Assembly (NCBI RefSeq): GCF_901000735.1
Contig: NC_081541.1
Location: 34,800,060-34,864,059, forward strand
DNA length: 64,000 nucleotides
Direction of reading: 5' to 3'
From: Corylus avellana
Lineage: Eukaryota; Streptophyta; Magnoliopsida; Fagales; Betulaceae
Shown: piece after piece, positions 45,773-58,034 of the stretch
How positions within the stretch are numbered: position 1 is the stretch's first letter
Layout of the letters: every line of letters starts with the position of its first letter
Notes under the pieces: model-generated
What the model saw: the letters and a program-made list of their open reading frames with translations, nothing else
Told to the model about the DNA's origin: nothing
The model's database searches: none
Program-made: the position numbers and the translations under genes

Positions 45773-45802
<30 letters not shown>
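45773..45802. repeat. (AT)n microsatellite
   Basis: About 30 bp of uninterrupted AT dinucleotide. Others lie near 14518, 16220, 50880-50911, 51756-51786 and 56798. Confidence 0.95.
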
Positions 45803-45805
<3 letters not shown>

Positions 45806-46829
45806 CGGAGTAAAGATTTTGATTCAGGGGATCAAAATTAAAAATAAAATTGAACAAATATTGATTAAAAATATTAAAAAAATATAAGTAAAAATAAATA
45901 ACAATTCAACAAAAAATTAATTATTGTTTAAAAGATATAAATGTAATTTACAATTTATTTTGTTAGGTCTGACATTAATTTATTCGATTGTCCCGGATGA
46001 GTCTTCATATTTTAAAATCGCTACACATTACGTAATATTTCAAACATGTTTTTACAAATTGTGTTTTTCATCACAAGATCACTTTTGTAGATATGCTTTT
46101 AGGATTTGATCTCTTTCATTAAGATCAAATTTTTGTTAATAAGCTTATCAACTCGCATTAGTGTTCTCCATAATTTGAGCTAACTACAATTATATATTTC
46201 ATATAATTAAAATGTGTAACAAAAACTATATATATTTATAAACAATAAATTTAATTGAGCAAGCTAAATGTGTAACAAAAACTATATATATTTATAAACA
46301 ATAAATTTAATTGAGCAAGCTAAATCTGTGTATAATTTGATTATATGTCTCAAACTTTTTCAAAAGGATTTTTTTTTTTTTTATTAAAAAAGTAGAAAAT
46401 ATTTTCATAAAAATAATATTCTATATCATACTTTTATCTTACAACTATTTCATAATACTGACGTGGCAGCTAAAATAAAAATAGTAGTTTCTAGCATTTC
46501 TTTATTTTAAAAATATTAAAGTTTATTTATGTCTAAATGATTAATATTCAATTATTCATGTTTTTTTTTTCTTTTTCTTTTCTAAGTGTCCAAATAACAA
46601 ACAAATTATTTATATTATTTCTTATTAAAATTTGATTCCATTTTAGATCGGATTAGTTGATTTCCGATTTTTTTTTTTTTGTGAAAAGGTTGGTTGACTA
46701 AGTTGAACATTTGGAATTTTGGTGGACTCATGGTTCTTACAGCATTAAAAAATGCTTTTTTTTTTTTTTTTTTTAGAGCAAGTTTAACCAACGACCAGCG
46801 TTTTTTGGTCTTTTATTAAGGCATGAATT
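45803..46829. other. AT-rich gene-free interval
   Basis: It contains a 56-bp tandem pair (46210-46265 and 46266-46321, unit starting AAATGTGTAACAAAAACT) and several long T runs. No exon is seen. Confidence 0.6.
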
Positions 46830-46949
46830 TTTTTTTTTTTTTTTTTTTTACATGTCTGCATAAGAAGAGGAGGGATATTCGAAATGGTAACATTCGTTTC
46901 ATTAGGCATAGTCCCAGCCGATTGAGCTACTTCATAAAAACTATTGAAA
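46830..46949 (-). mobile_element. tRNA-like SINE
   Basis: CATGAATT occurs at 46822-46829 and 46950-46957, flanking the insert. On the minus strand it starts near GTAGCTCAATCGGCTGGGAC (a good A box) and ends in a long A tract, seen as T at 46830-46849. The B box is degraded (ATTTCGAATATCC). Confidence 0.75.
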
Positions 46950-47473
46950 CATGAATTAAATCGCAATGTTTCTACTTAAAGTGAGACGCAGCATTTTGGT
47001 AGGAGACTTGAGTTGTCTTTTAACTTCGTCCTTTAGCCCTAAACTTTTGAAAATCTGAAACACAAACACAATTACGTAAATAATAATGAAACGAGAGAAT
47101 AAAATTCTGTGATGTCAAATCCCAGTGCTGTTAAAAATTTTTGTTCCCTGAGAAGTGGCGGAGGGAAACTTCTACCGGGGGAAAAGAAAAATTTGTGGGC
47201 TGAGGGGAGGGACATTTGACCCCCTCCCTCCGCCCGTATATATATATAAAATTACTTAAACGACCACGTTTGTAGCTATTGTTAGTTTGTGACAACACGT
47301 TTGGACCATCGTTGAAGCCCAAAACAAAAGTACTGCAAAAACAACCAGAGTTGGGCTTAAGCCTAAATGCTGAGCACCCATCGTCATTTTGGCCCAAAAA
47401 ACACACGTATTTCTCGATTTGCTGAGCCCATATCCCTAGCACTCGTCAAGAATTTTTTTTTTTTTTTTTTTTT

Positions 47474-49095
47474 GAGAAATGCTACATTTTTTTTTTATTT
47501 TTTTTCCTAAAAAAATTGTTCTTCAATTGACGTGTCATAATCTTATATAATCTATTATTTTAGAAAATGTGTTATCATCTCATGAGATTGTGATATATCA
47601 TTTCGGAAGCAAATTTTAGAGAGAAATTTTAGAACGTATAACATTTTTTTTCTTCTTGAAATGTTTGTTTGGATTATCGACATATGTGTTTTGGCCTATT
47701 TCAAATTTGCAATCCTATTTTGACGGTTTCAATTTGTTTTGGCCTGCATTTACGTTTCTAATTACTATAATCATCAAAGTAATCTGAAACATAAATGTGA
47801 AATGCTCTTCTTAAACATCAAATTAGGTTAAATTGGGATGCTGGACCAACTAAAATCAACGCATAAGAATTGACATTATTGTTAGACCACGACATAAAGG
47901 TGCTTGCATCTATGAACGCCAAGAAAATTGTACTTTTGGATACGGTAGCAGCAATGGCATTGGCGGCATTGAATGTTGCATGTATAATTCAATCGAGATT
48001 TTGGGTTGCAGCAAATTATAGCAAAAGGAGATGCAATGCAGATAGTGATGGAATGTGATGAATTTGAAGGGCATAAATTGAAATAAATTATAGATTGAAG
48101 GGGTTTGGTAGCCAACCCTACACTAATAGCTATTAGTCAACATGATAATGCATGACACAATGGTAGATGGTGTAGCATTGATTCAATAGTTTGGTTCCAT
48201 TTGCCGTTGCTCACATGAAATCTGTCTAAGACAAGTACGGTGAGTCAAATACAGACAAGGTGAGCAGACTTTAATAGCCGTTGTATTCAATAAAGTTTGT
48301 TATAATTACTGCCTGCGGGGGAAGGTGTGGGTTGGCACTTGGCCGTTGAAATTAATTGTGGAAGCGTAGGATTGGTAAATGCTAGTGACGTGGATGACGA
48401 TCTTGTTGGCAGAATTTGAAGACACGTCGCCAGAAAAAAAGGTGGGAGAAAATTGACATAGGAAGGTTTCAAGCTTGGTGGCAGTTCAAAAAAGTCAAAA
48501 ACAATTATTATTATTTGTAATTATCTCTAAAAACAAGAAAAATAACTTATAATTTATCTTAAAATTTATTATTCAAAATAGAAATACTACATGGATTACA
48601 CAAGTTAATTATAAATTAATATGACAATTCGTGGTAATTATTAAATAATTAAATCTGGTTGTGCTTGATGTGACAATACCTTATATATGGACTATCATGT
48701 TTGTTGGTAAAGTTTGCGTGACACTTATGACTTATAACATTTGATTATGACATGACATAACAAATTTATTTCTTGTTCATCTTTTGTCTATATGTAGGGG
48801 CGATTTTGAATTTCTTGTATGGAGACGAATAAGACTATTATTTGAGAGATTCTAAACCTTTTAGAGACTCAAACACACTCATCATAATGTATTATAGATA
48901 ACACTATAAGATATTGTATCCTAGTACTTTGACATAAAACTAACTACAATGTAAGATAAACTATTGAGGCACTCTTTGACAACTCATTCTCCTTTCCTCA
49001 GTATTATTCACGTTTCATTTTCTTAAAAAAAATTAATATCAAAACATTTTCAAATTTTTATTTTCTAAATAACATAATTCATTTTTTACTACTAT
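47474..49095. repeat. Duplicated block, copy A (partner 49196-50825)
   Basis: It is nearly identical to 49196-50825 over about 1.62 kb, with a handful of substitutions and small indels. It ends exactly at the gap, on ACTAT, where copy B continues. Confidence 0.9.
47840..48130 (+). pseudogene. RNase H (LINE-type) remnant, copy A
   Basis: Broken plus-strand frames read HKGACIYERQ near 47890, AAMALAALNVACIIQSRFWV near 47950, AKGDAMQIVMECDEFEGHKL near 48020, and GLVANPTLI near 48100. This is the order of the RNase H substrate-binding strand, Glu helix and acidic KGD strand. Multiple frame changes make it dead. The same remnant is in copy B. Confidence 0.5.
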
Positions 49096-49195
49096 NNNNN
49101 NNNNNNNNNNNNNNNNNNNNNNNNNNNNNNNNNNNNNNNNNNNNNNNNNNNNNNNNNNNNNNNNNNNNNNNNNNNNNNNNNNNNNNNNNNNNNNN
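49096..49195. other. Assembly gap of exactly 100 N
   Basis: Exactly 100 N, lying directly between two near-identical 1.6-kb blocks. Confidence 0.99.
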
Positions 49196-50825
49196 GAGAA
49201 ATGCTACATTTTTTTTTATTTTTTCCTAAAAAAAAATGTTCTTCAATTGACGTGTCATAATCTTATATAATCTATTATTTTAGAAAATGTGTTATCATCT
49301 CATGAGATTGTCATATATCATTTCGGAAGCAAATTTTAGAGAGAAATTTTAGAATGTATAACATTTTTTTTTCTTCTTAAAATGTATGTTTGGATTATCG
49401 AAATATGTGTTTTGGCCTATTTCAAATTTGCAATCCTATTTTGACCGTTTCAATTTGTTTTGGCCTGCATTTACGTTTCTAATTACTATAATCATCAAAG
49501 TAATCTGAAACATAAATGTGAAATGCTCTTCTTAAACATCAAATTAGGTTAAATTGGGATGCTGGACCAACTAAAATCAACGCATAAGAATTGACATTAT
49601 TGTTAGACCACGACATAAAGGTGCTTGCATCTATGAACGCCAAGAAAATTGTACTTTTGGATACGGTAGCAGCAATGGCATTGGCGGCATTGAATGTTGC
49701 ATGTATAATTCAATCGAGATTTTGGGTTGCAGCAAATTATAGCAAAAGGAGATGCAATGCAGATAGTGATGGAATGTGATGGAATGTGATGAATTTGAAG
49801 GGCATAAATTGAAATAAATTATAGATTGAAGGGGTTTGGTAGCCAACCCTGCACTAATAGCTATTAGTCAAACATGATAATGCATGACACAATGGTAGAT
49901 GGTGTAGCATTGATTCAATAGTTTGGTTCCATTTGCCGTTGCTCACATGAAATCTGTCTAAGACAAGTACGGTGAGTCAAATACAGACAAGGTGAGCAGA
50001 CTTTAATAGCCGTTGTATTCAATAAAGTTTGTTATAATTACTGCCTGCGGGGGAAGGTGTGGGTTGGCACTTGGCCGTTGAAATTAATTGTGGAAGCGTA
50101 GGATTGGTAAATGCTAGTGACGTGGATGACGATCTTGTTGGCAGAATTTGAAGACACGTCGCCAGAAAAAAAGGTGGGAGAAAATTGACATAGGAAGGTT
50201 TCAAGCTTGGTGGCAGTTCAAAAAAGTCAAAAACAATTATTATTATTTGTAATTATCTCTAAAAACAAGAAAATAACTTATAATTTATCTTAAAATTTAT
50301 TATTCAAAATAGAAATACTACATGGATTACACAAGTTAATTATAAATTAATATGACAATTCATGGTAATTATTAAATAATTAAATCTGGTTGTGCTTGAT
50401 GTGACAATACCTTATATATGGACTATCATGTTTGTTGGTAAAGTTTGCGTGACACTTATGACTTATAACATTTGATTATGACATGACATAACAAATTTAT
50501 TTCTTGTTCATCTTTTGTCTATATGTAGGGGCGATTTTGAATTTCTTGTATGGAGACGAATAAGACTATTATTTGAGAGATTCTAAACCTTTTAGAGACT
50601 CAAACACACTCATCATAATGTATTATAGATAACACTATAAGATATTGTATCCTAGTACTTTGACGTAAAACTAACTACACTGCAAGATAAACTATCGAGG
50701 CACTCTTTGACAACCCATTCTCCTTTCCTCAGTATTATTCACGTTTCATTTTCTTAAAAAAATTAACATCAAAATATTTTTAAATTTTTATTTTTTATAT
50801 AACATAATTCATTTTTTACTACTAT
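49196..50825. repeat. Duplicated block, copy B (partner 47474-49095)
   Basis: This is the counterpart of copy A and continues past its end into unique sequence. It differs, for example, by an extra GGAATGTGAT unit near 49780. Confidence 0.9.
49560..49865 (+). pseudogene. RNase H (LINE-type) remnant, copy B
   Basis: It has the same decayed RNase H motifs as 47840-48130 and almost the same sequence. It probably represents the same locus sequenced twice. Confidence 0.5.
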
Positions 50826-50874
50826 TTAAATAAACAAATTATTACAAAATAAATTTTTTTTTCATACCAAACAT

Positions 50875-50915
<41 letters not shown>

Positions 50916-51750
50916 GCATATTACAAGTTTTTTTTTTTTTTTTGATGAATATATATTACAAGTTATTTATTAAATTGTGATTACTAAATTTAGAGTAATA
51001 TGAAATCGTCATATATTTTTTTGTATTTTTTTAAACATGACAAAACAACTGAAAAGGACGCCTACCAGTACCCACCTAATGCGTACAGTCCATTTAAAAC
51101 ATGAATTAAATTTAATTCCAAATTGGTTCGATTTTCTGTTTTGAGCATCAATTGAAAAAACAAAAGAAAAAAAAAACATGTCTGCCCAAGAACAGGAGAG
51201 ACCTCCGTTTCATTATGCGTGGTTTCAACCGATTGAGCTACCTTTTGGAAAAAAAAAAAAAAATTATATTTAAAAGGAATAGGTGTCGTTGGCAAAAAAA
51301 AAAAAAAAAAAAAGATGGTTTTAATATTGGTTTAAAATTATGTAAGAGATTTAGTTTGTGATTTTTCCAAAAGAATATGCAGGTAATTTATATGTGATTA
51401 TTCTTAACCATATGTAGATAATTTAGAATTTGTCTGAAACATATTAAAACCATCATTCATTCACTTGTAGAGAGCATCGAATGACGAGAGACATTTATTT
51501 GAAGTAATTGTAGTATGGTTGCCCTTTAAATAGTTGCAACTTAGTGTGGATAATATATGGTATTATAATAGTAGTTATGAATAGAGTGAGATGTAGTTAG
51601 TAGTGCTTATTATCATACATATAATAAGTGAGATCTATTATTATAATAATAATAGGATATAACTTGAATGTTACTTATCATTTTTTTTGGTTGTTGTAAT
51701 TCTACACGAGCCTACTAAATAATCAATACAAAGGTCCTAAGCTTAAAACT

Positions 51751-51790
<40 letters not shown>

Positions 51791-52366
51791 GAAGCTCACT
51801 CAAACAGTCTATTACATGAGAATAATTGAACACAATTGACAACTTTGAGCCATCACAGTATTAACCCTTATTGTAATTTAAAGAGACATATCACCAAAAC
51901 TAACAAAGATGATAAGAAGACTTGGGTAAAGCGTCTTTCTCTTTGATATCTTTCTTTGTTTTCCATACAAAATACCGCTGATTGGTCCATAAAACTTCAT
52001 TTGATTATTTTCTTATCTTTTGGAAGCTGTCAACGAGCAAGGAATTTTTTCAAACTTTTCAATTATAAAAGGACCCGTGCTTTGAAGGTGTCCAAGTTAT
52101 ATGCAAATTCACAAGCAATTGTAGTAGGGATCCAATTCAATATATTGTAGAAAGGTCAAAGAGGCATAGAAGTATTAGAAAATCAAATGTGGTGGCTACA
52201 GGCTTATTAAATACTTCTCCGCGCAACGATAACGTGTGAGTGGGGCCAAAAATGATCCACAACAAATGCCAACCTGCCCGGTCAAAGTGAACAACCTGGC
52301 CACCACAGTGATTTATTATTAATGTTTTGGCCGAAGGTTTCTGTTTTTTTTTTTTTTTTTTTTTTT
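50826..52366. other. AT-rich gene-free interval
   Basis: It contains long AT runs at 50880-50911 and 51756-51786, A/T tracts and one SINE (51165-51246). No exon is seen. Confidence 0.55.
51165..51246 (-). mobile_element. tRNA-like SINE, shortened
   Basis: Minus strand: head near GTAGCTCAATCGGTTGAAAC, body with CGGAGGTCTC. It is shorter than the other copies around the B box and flanked by A-rich sequence on both sides. Confidence 0.55.
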
Positions 52367-52737
52367 GGGAGGGGAAATTATCATTTTTCCCCACGAATTA
52401 AAATGCCATAACTATTTCTCCCATCAATTGCCAATTTTACATTATGACCTCATCAAACTACCATTTTGTTACCAAAATTCTCATTTCGTCAGTCAACGCC
52501 GTTAAGTCGGATGGTCAATTGTACTGTTCACGATATTGTTTCGTCAGTCAACGATCACGGTACTGTTCACGCACATGATGAATTGATCGTCTGACTTAAC
52601 GGCATTGACCGAAGGAGAAGGAGTTTTTGGTGACGAAATTGTAGTTTGATGGGGTCGTAATGTAAAGTTTATAGTTGGTAGAGAGAAAATGGTCATTGCG
52701 TGGTAGTTTATGGGGGGAAAAGGATAATTTCCCTCCC
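52367..52737. mobile_element. Foldback MITE with long arms
   Basis: The left end GGGAGGGGAAATTATCATTT pairs with the right end (reverse complement GGGAGGGAAATTATCCTTTT). Inner arms also pair, including GTTAAGTC and its inverse, CAGTCAACG and related words, and TGTTCACG twice. It is non-coding. Confidence 0.8.
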
Positions 52738-53785
52738 ACCCCAACCTTTTTTATTTTTTTTATTTTTTTACTTTTTTTAACTTAAAACATGACGTGACTT
52801 TTAAAATTACTATTAATTAACCGATGATTTTAAAAGTCACCTCAATTTTTTTTTTTTTTTTTTTAGTAATAGAGTGATTATTATAGATTGCTAAACAACA
52901 TTAAGCATAACGCTCTACATATATAATATTCAAAACACAATGGAGAGTTTTCTCATTAAAACCTTGCTCCACGACGAGAGATAGCGCTTCTTTCGCAAGG
53001 CGATGGGTTGTACCATTGGAATTAGAATCATCTCTATTTTATTTGAACTAGAGAGGATTCTGTTCCGTACCATTGAAGTGTGTCTAACATGATTAATCTT
53101 TCATCTTTGAAGACAATTTAATATTTCTCAAACTTTCTCATTTTTAAAATAACACAATAATGACACAAAAATAAGTTCAAAAATTAATGGGATTCATCAT
53201 TTATTGGCTTCTAGAAGACTAGAACTGCACGATCAGTTGGACAGGTGGGTGTAGATATGACTCATATGAGGACAAGGACGCCCGTCTCAACCCTCACCAA
53301 TGTCAATTGGGGAGTTGTCATAATTGGACTACATTATATTTTCCAGTTTCGTGTTAATTTAAATATGGTTTACAAATAAGATACGTGAACGGGACCAAAA
53401 CTTCATATTGTGAGCTCTCTCTCTCCCGGTCGCATGAGCGTTATAAGTTGTTTTCTTATTATTAGACAGCACTTTAATGAATCACATCTCGTGTTATGTC
53501 TTGTCTTTCGTTATGATATAGTTTTAATAAAGTAACAAGATATGATGTGTGTACCAAAATGTAGCGTTATCTTATATTTTGTTGAGAATATGGAAAGTGA
53601 TTGAAGTAAAGCATCAAGATCACGGTTAATAGATAACTTAAAACATAAAATATTTAAAATTGTTTTAACTTTTATGTCGTATCAAAACACTTTTACAGAA
53701 ATAAAATAAAATAAAAGTATCCTACAAAAAATTAACAAATGGAACCAATTATAGCTTCTTAATACATGCCATAAGCCAATAAAAT

Positions 53786-54026
53786 TGTTAGAATATACGG
53801 AAAATATAATATTTTTCGTAGATTCTATAATTATGCTGATATCAAATAATCTATATTTATGGGTTAAAAAAAAAAGTTAATGAGCACAATGTAATTCATA
53901 GGGATATTCCGAGTGGTAAACGTAGATGTCTAACACCGAACCACTCGTAAGTTCTTTTTGTTCATTCTCTTTCTTACTTCCGCTCAATATTCTTACATCA
54001 TTATTATTTTAATATGGTATCAGAGC
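53786..54026 (+). mobile_element. Possible solo LTR/TRIM remnant with PBS
   Basis: The sequence starts TGTTAGAATATACGG and reaches CA at 54000. TGGTATCAGAGC, complementary to initiator tRNA-Met, follows at 54015-54026. The 14-bp spacing is longer than usual, so the LTR end is uncertain. Confidence 0.4.
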
Positions 54027-54469
54027 AATTTAACAAAGATAAAACTGTAAAAGTGAGTAAATGATATGATTTGAAAGTGCCAATATTAATTTAGGATAAA
54101 TTCAAAAGATGTCAATGTCTAACTATATCAACATGCTCGTATGGTGCCTTCAAAATAATTTTTGATGAGCACCTTAGTCTTATCTTAAAAGAGTCAGCAG
54201 TTGAGTTTTTTATTTGAGCAGTTAGCAGTTGGGAACTTGGGGTCATGCAATAATAAATGTGGATATCTTTATTTATTTGTTTGTTTTTTTATTTTATTTT
54301 ACATCATTACACATTCTTTTCAAACTCTTAAAAAAAAAAAAAAAAATCCATCCGGCACTCATTAACAAACAAAGCTCTGTCCTGTAAGAATTCCAAAAAT
54401 AATGTCCCCAACTCTTACGTTATTTTTTCGTAAAATTTTAGTTTCTCTTGTGTTGTTTTTGAGTCAATT

Positions 54470-54600
54470 TAAGAATGACGTGGTTATTAAAATTATCATT
54501 TGATCAAAATTCAAGAATGATCGATCATAAATTAAATAATAATTTTAATAGTTATGTCATTCTTGAAGGAATTAAAAAAAAAAAAATTGGAGCATTACTC
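54470..54600. mobile_element. Hairpin MITE
   Basis: AAGAATGACGTGGTTATTAA and the inverse of AATAGTTATGTCATTCTT form arms around an AT-rich centre. The right side ends GGAGCATTACTC. Confidence 0.6.
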
Positions 54601-54757
54601 TATTTTTTTATTTTTTATTTTTAGTACAAACCAACACAGATTAAAAAAACCCAAACAAGCGTCAGTTCCGAAGCGAAGACGTGCAGAGAAGCCACTTTGA
54701 ACCTTCCGCTCCCTTCTGGCTGACTCTTTCAAATCCCCCCTCCTCTTTTTTCTTCCC

Positions 54758-54764
54758 TATAAAT
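54758..54764 (+). promoter_or_regulatory. TATA box of the KCS gene
   Basis: TATAAAT lies about 325 bp before the start codon, downstream of a CT-rich stretch; the leader is correspondingly about 300 nt. Confidence 0.6.
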
Positions 54765-54914
54765 TTGATTTCTCCCACCAAACAAACACAGAAAATAGCC
54801 ATCGTATTCCTCAACAACAAGATTCCTCAGAGAGAAAGAGGTTGCAGAGGAAACAGAACAGACCAACCTCGTCACTCTTCTCACTCATTTTCTCATATAT
54901 CTACGTGGTCCGTG

Positions 54915-54941
54915 ATGATCTGTACTGGGTCGTTGCTTTAG
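54915..54941 (+). promoter_or_regulatory. Short upstream ORF in the KCS leader
   Basis: ATG ATC TGT to TAG encodes eight residues (MICTGSLL) and ends 142 bp before the main start. It could lower translation; its relevance is inferred from position only. Confidence 0.45.
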
Positions 54942-55083
54942 TTGTATCAAACCCTTCTAAAAGCCCATCCGACAACCCCTCCAACCATATTTCTCTCAGA
55001 TATCCTATCCGTCTTCACCATCTATATTATAAACCATCAAACTCCCCCAAATCCAAAATCCATAGAAACAGAATTTTCCCATC

Positions 55084-56604
55084 ATGAGCACTGAACCCGC
55101 CGCCGCATATGGGGTTCGGATCCACCAGACCCGGAGGCTACCGGACTTCCTCCAGAGCGTGAATCTCAAGTACGTGAAACTGGGCTACCACTATCTGGTT
55201 TCCCACCTCTTGACTCTTTGCTTGGTCCCTCTCATTGCCGTCATTGTCATTCAAGCCGCCCAGCTCAAACCCGACGACATTCACCAACTCTGGCTCCACC
55301 TCCAGTACAATCTCCTCAGCGTCGTCATCTTCTCCGTCGTTCTCGTTTTCGGATCCACCGTCTACATCATGAGCCGCCCGAGATCCATCTACCTCGTTGA
55401 CTACTCCTGCTATCTTCCTCCCTCGCATCTCCAGGTCCAGTTCCACCGCTTCATGGAGCACTCCAAGCTCACCGGCGACTTCGACGATTCGTCGTTGGAG
55501 TTCCAGCGCAAGATTCTCGAGCGCTCCGGTCTCGGCGAAGAGACCTACGTCCCGGAAGCTATGCACTACCTTCCTCCCAGGCCGTCAATGGCGGCGGCGA
55601 GAGAAGAGGCAGAGCAAGTGATGTTTGGCGCCTTGGATAACCTGTTCGCGAATACCAATGTCAAGCCCAAGGATATCGGTATTCTCGTTGTGAATTGCAG
55701 CCTGTTTAATCCAACGCCATCCCTTTCGGCTATGATTGTCAACAAGTATAAGCTGAGGGGTAATATCAGGAGTTTCAATTTGGGCGGAATGGGCTGCAGT
55801 GCTGGTGTTATAGCCATTGATCTTGCTAAGGACATGTTGCAAGTTCATCGGAACACTTACGCAGTTGTTGTTAGCACTGAGAACATCACTCAGAATTGGT
55901 ACTTCGGGAACAAGAAATCAATGTTAATACCCAATTGCTTGTTTAGAGTCGGCGGCGCCGCCGTTTTGCTATCCAACAAACCGGCGGATCGGCGGCGAGC
56001 TAAATATAAGCTTGTACACGTTGTGAGGACACATCGCGGAGCCGACGACATGGCCTTTCGTTGTGTTTATCAGGAGCAGGATGATGCTGGGAAAACCGGG
56101 GTTTCTTTGTCTAAGGACCTCATGGCAATTGCCGGTGGAGCTCTTAAGGCTAATATCACGACTATGGGTCCCCTTGTGCTTCCTCTAAGCGAGCAGCTTC
56201 TTTTTTTTACTACCTTGGTGGCCAAGAAACTGTTCAATGCCAAAGTGAAGCCTTATATCCCGGATTTCAAGCTGGCTTTCGACCATTTCTGCATTCATGC
56301 TGGCGGGAGGGCTGTGATTGATGAGCTTGAGAAGAATTTGCAGCTTCTCCCTCAACATGTGGAGGCTTCTAGGATGACTCTGCACAGATTTGGTAACACT
56401 TCATCCAGCTCGATTTGGTATGAGCTTGCTTACACAGAAGCCAAGGGGAGGATGCGAAAGAGGAACCGGGTGTGGCAGATTGCATTTGGGAGTGGTTTCA
56501 AGTGTAATAGTGCAGTTTGGGAAGCCCTGAGGAATGTAAAACCTGCGCCTAATAATCCATGGGAAGATTGCATTCACAAGTATCCGTTGCAGACAGTTGG
56601 ATAG
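55084..56604 (+). CDS. KCS4: 3-ketoacyl-CoA synthase (very-long-chain fatty acid elongase)
   Basis: This intronless 506-residue enzyme condenses malonyl-CoA with long-chain acyl-CoA, the first and rate-setting step of the ER fatty-acid elongase that feeds waxes, suberin, sphingolipids and storage lipids. Two N-terminal membrane segments are visible (about 43-60 and 76-96), then the FAE1/thiolase-fold body. The catalytic triad is intact: Cys238 in GGMGCSAG, His405 in FCIHAGGRA, Asn438 in RFGNTSSSS. The C-terminus is full length (ends YPLQTVG), close to the usual 490-515 residues. The N-terminal [19 protein letters not shown] and overall sequence are closest, from memory, to the KCS4/KCS9/KCS17 group, which is normally intronless. 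The start is supported by the conserved N-terminus and lack of a longer frame. The coding GC is well above the surroundings. Antisense and shifted frames are shadows. Confidence 0.97.
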   Translation: MSTEPAAAYGVRIHQTRRLPDFLQSVNLKYVKLGYHYLVSHLLTLCLVPLIAVIVIQAAQLKPDDIHQLWLHLQYNLLSVVIFSVVLVFGSTVYIMSRPRSIYLVDYSCYLPPSHLQVQFHRFMEHSKLTGDFDDSSLEFQRKILERSGLGEETYVPEAMHYLPPRPSMAAAREEAEQVMFGALDNLFANTNVKPKDIGILVVNCSLFNPTPSLSAMIVNKYKLRGNIRSFNLGGMGCSAGVIAIDLAKDMLQVHRNTYAVVVSTENITQNWYFGNKKSMLIPNCLFRVGGAAVLLSNKPADRRRAKYKLVHVVRTHRGADDMAFRCVYQEQDDAGKTGVSLSKDLMAIAGGALKANITTMGPLVLPLSEQLLFFTTLVAKKLFNAKVKPYIPDFKLAFDHFCIHAGGRAVIDELEKNLQLLPQHVEASRMTLHRFGNTSSSSIWYELAYTEAKGRMRKRNRVWQIAFGSGFKCNSAVWEALRNVKPAPNNPWEDCIHKYPLQTVG

Positions 56605-58034
56605 CCCGACCGCAATTCGGTTTTGGCTCTTGTTTTACAGAATTGGGATGCCTTGATAGTTTGAACTTCGCAATTATCTTGTTCTTCTGTCCTCCCTATC
56701 ACTTTTCATGTTTAGAATTTTATTTTTTGGGTCCTGCTATGTGTTGTTTGATCTTCAAAAGCCATAATATGTACCTTGCTTCTTGTACTTTGATGTTATA
56801 TATATATATATATATAAGATCCAGTTGTGCATGGAGTTCATTTCATCTACTTTGTGACAGAATTTGAATGCATAAATTCCAATTCAAATGAAGCGCACGG
56901 ACAACAGCTGCTATGGGAACAGAGAGTTTCTCAATTTTCATTTCCACATGGTTTCCTGAAGCTTCCTCATGAAAGCACCACCCTTGCAAGCCTTCGGTGC
57001 ATGCAGATTTATCTCAACTATATTACCAAACACCTGTGTGCTTGTATGGGTAATTCTATGACAGTGATATTTCTGAGAACTTTATTGCCTTGCGGCAGCT
57101 GAACACTAGCTATTCTGTCCTAGCCAAAGATTATGCAGGAGAATTGCATGGGGAACCCACTTTTGCAAGATGATGTTTGGTATTGTCCAGTATATTGATT
57201 GCTTGTACATATAGATCCACCTATCAAAGTCTAAACTTCACAGCATTCACCCTTCTTTGGGTTGGTGGACCCTGTACGGGCTTTCTCACATTTGATCTTC
57301 GGATCACAAACTTCGTATCATAGTTTATCACTCAAAAGAGAAATGTTACCGTTCCTCTTAGTATTCTGTTAATCATACGTGGATATTGCTTTCCAAAAAA
57401 GCAGGGAAAAAAAAAAAAAAAAACTTACTCCATCGGTACCTCAAGAATAAAATTTAAAAAAAAAAAAAAAAAAACAATATTTACGTAGAATCAGTAAAAC
57501 ACCTTTTAAAAAATTAGATATCATGATTCGGGATTTGGATACTATGCAATTTATTGTCCTAATTGCTAGAAATTATGATACAGCTTTGTGATGCCCTAGA
57601 TGTGGTGCAGAAATCTAGGTAGGTGTTATTTACAATTTATTAATTTCCATCACCTGTCTAAAATTTACTTGTCTTGCCATGTGGCTTCTGCAGTTCTGCA
57701 ACCAGTTTTGGGCGACTTTGGGTGATGGGGATTGGGGAGTGTCTTATCATATGGAATCATGGCTAAAACTCTTCTTTACTCTTACTCTTTCTGAGTTTTG
57801 AGGGGTCTCATAGGCTCTACATCTACCTACTACATATGTAAAATAAAATTAGGCAAAAGGTATGATGTCTGAGGCCTTCTATCTTTACTGAGCATTATGA
57901 AATAAATTTGCTATATATCTTCATAGACATGCTGAAAACAATCACCATGGCTAGATTTTGGATTATGCTCTTTGCATAATTGTTATACGTGAGTTATCTT
58001 GGGCTCATGTTTGTTTCTGGGAAATATAACAGAG
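56605..58034. other. KCS 3' flank, gene-free
   Basis: The first few hundred bases are the probable 3' untranslated region, with a (TA)n run at 56798-56817. A runs lie near 57405-57423 and 57458-57474. No exon is seen. Confidence 0.5.

Larger units (their letters stand above)
52738..54640. other. Gene-free interval
   Basis: 52785-52845 is a short foldback (ACTTTTAAAATTACTATT and inverse). 53786-54026 is LTR-like. 54470-54600 is a hairpin MITE. Everything else is AT-rich without an exon. Confidence 0.5.

Noticed and set aside
55138..55848. Several frames antisense to or out of phase with the KCS coding region
   Set aside because: Shadows of the KCS codons; the sense frame holds the full catalytic triad.
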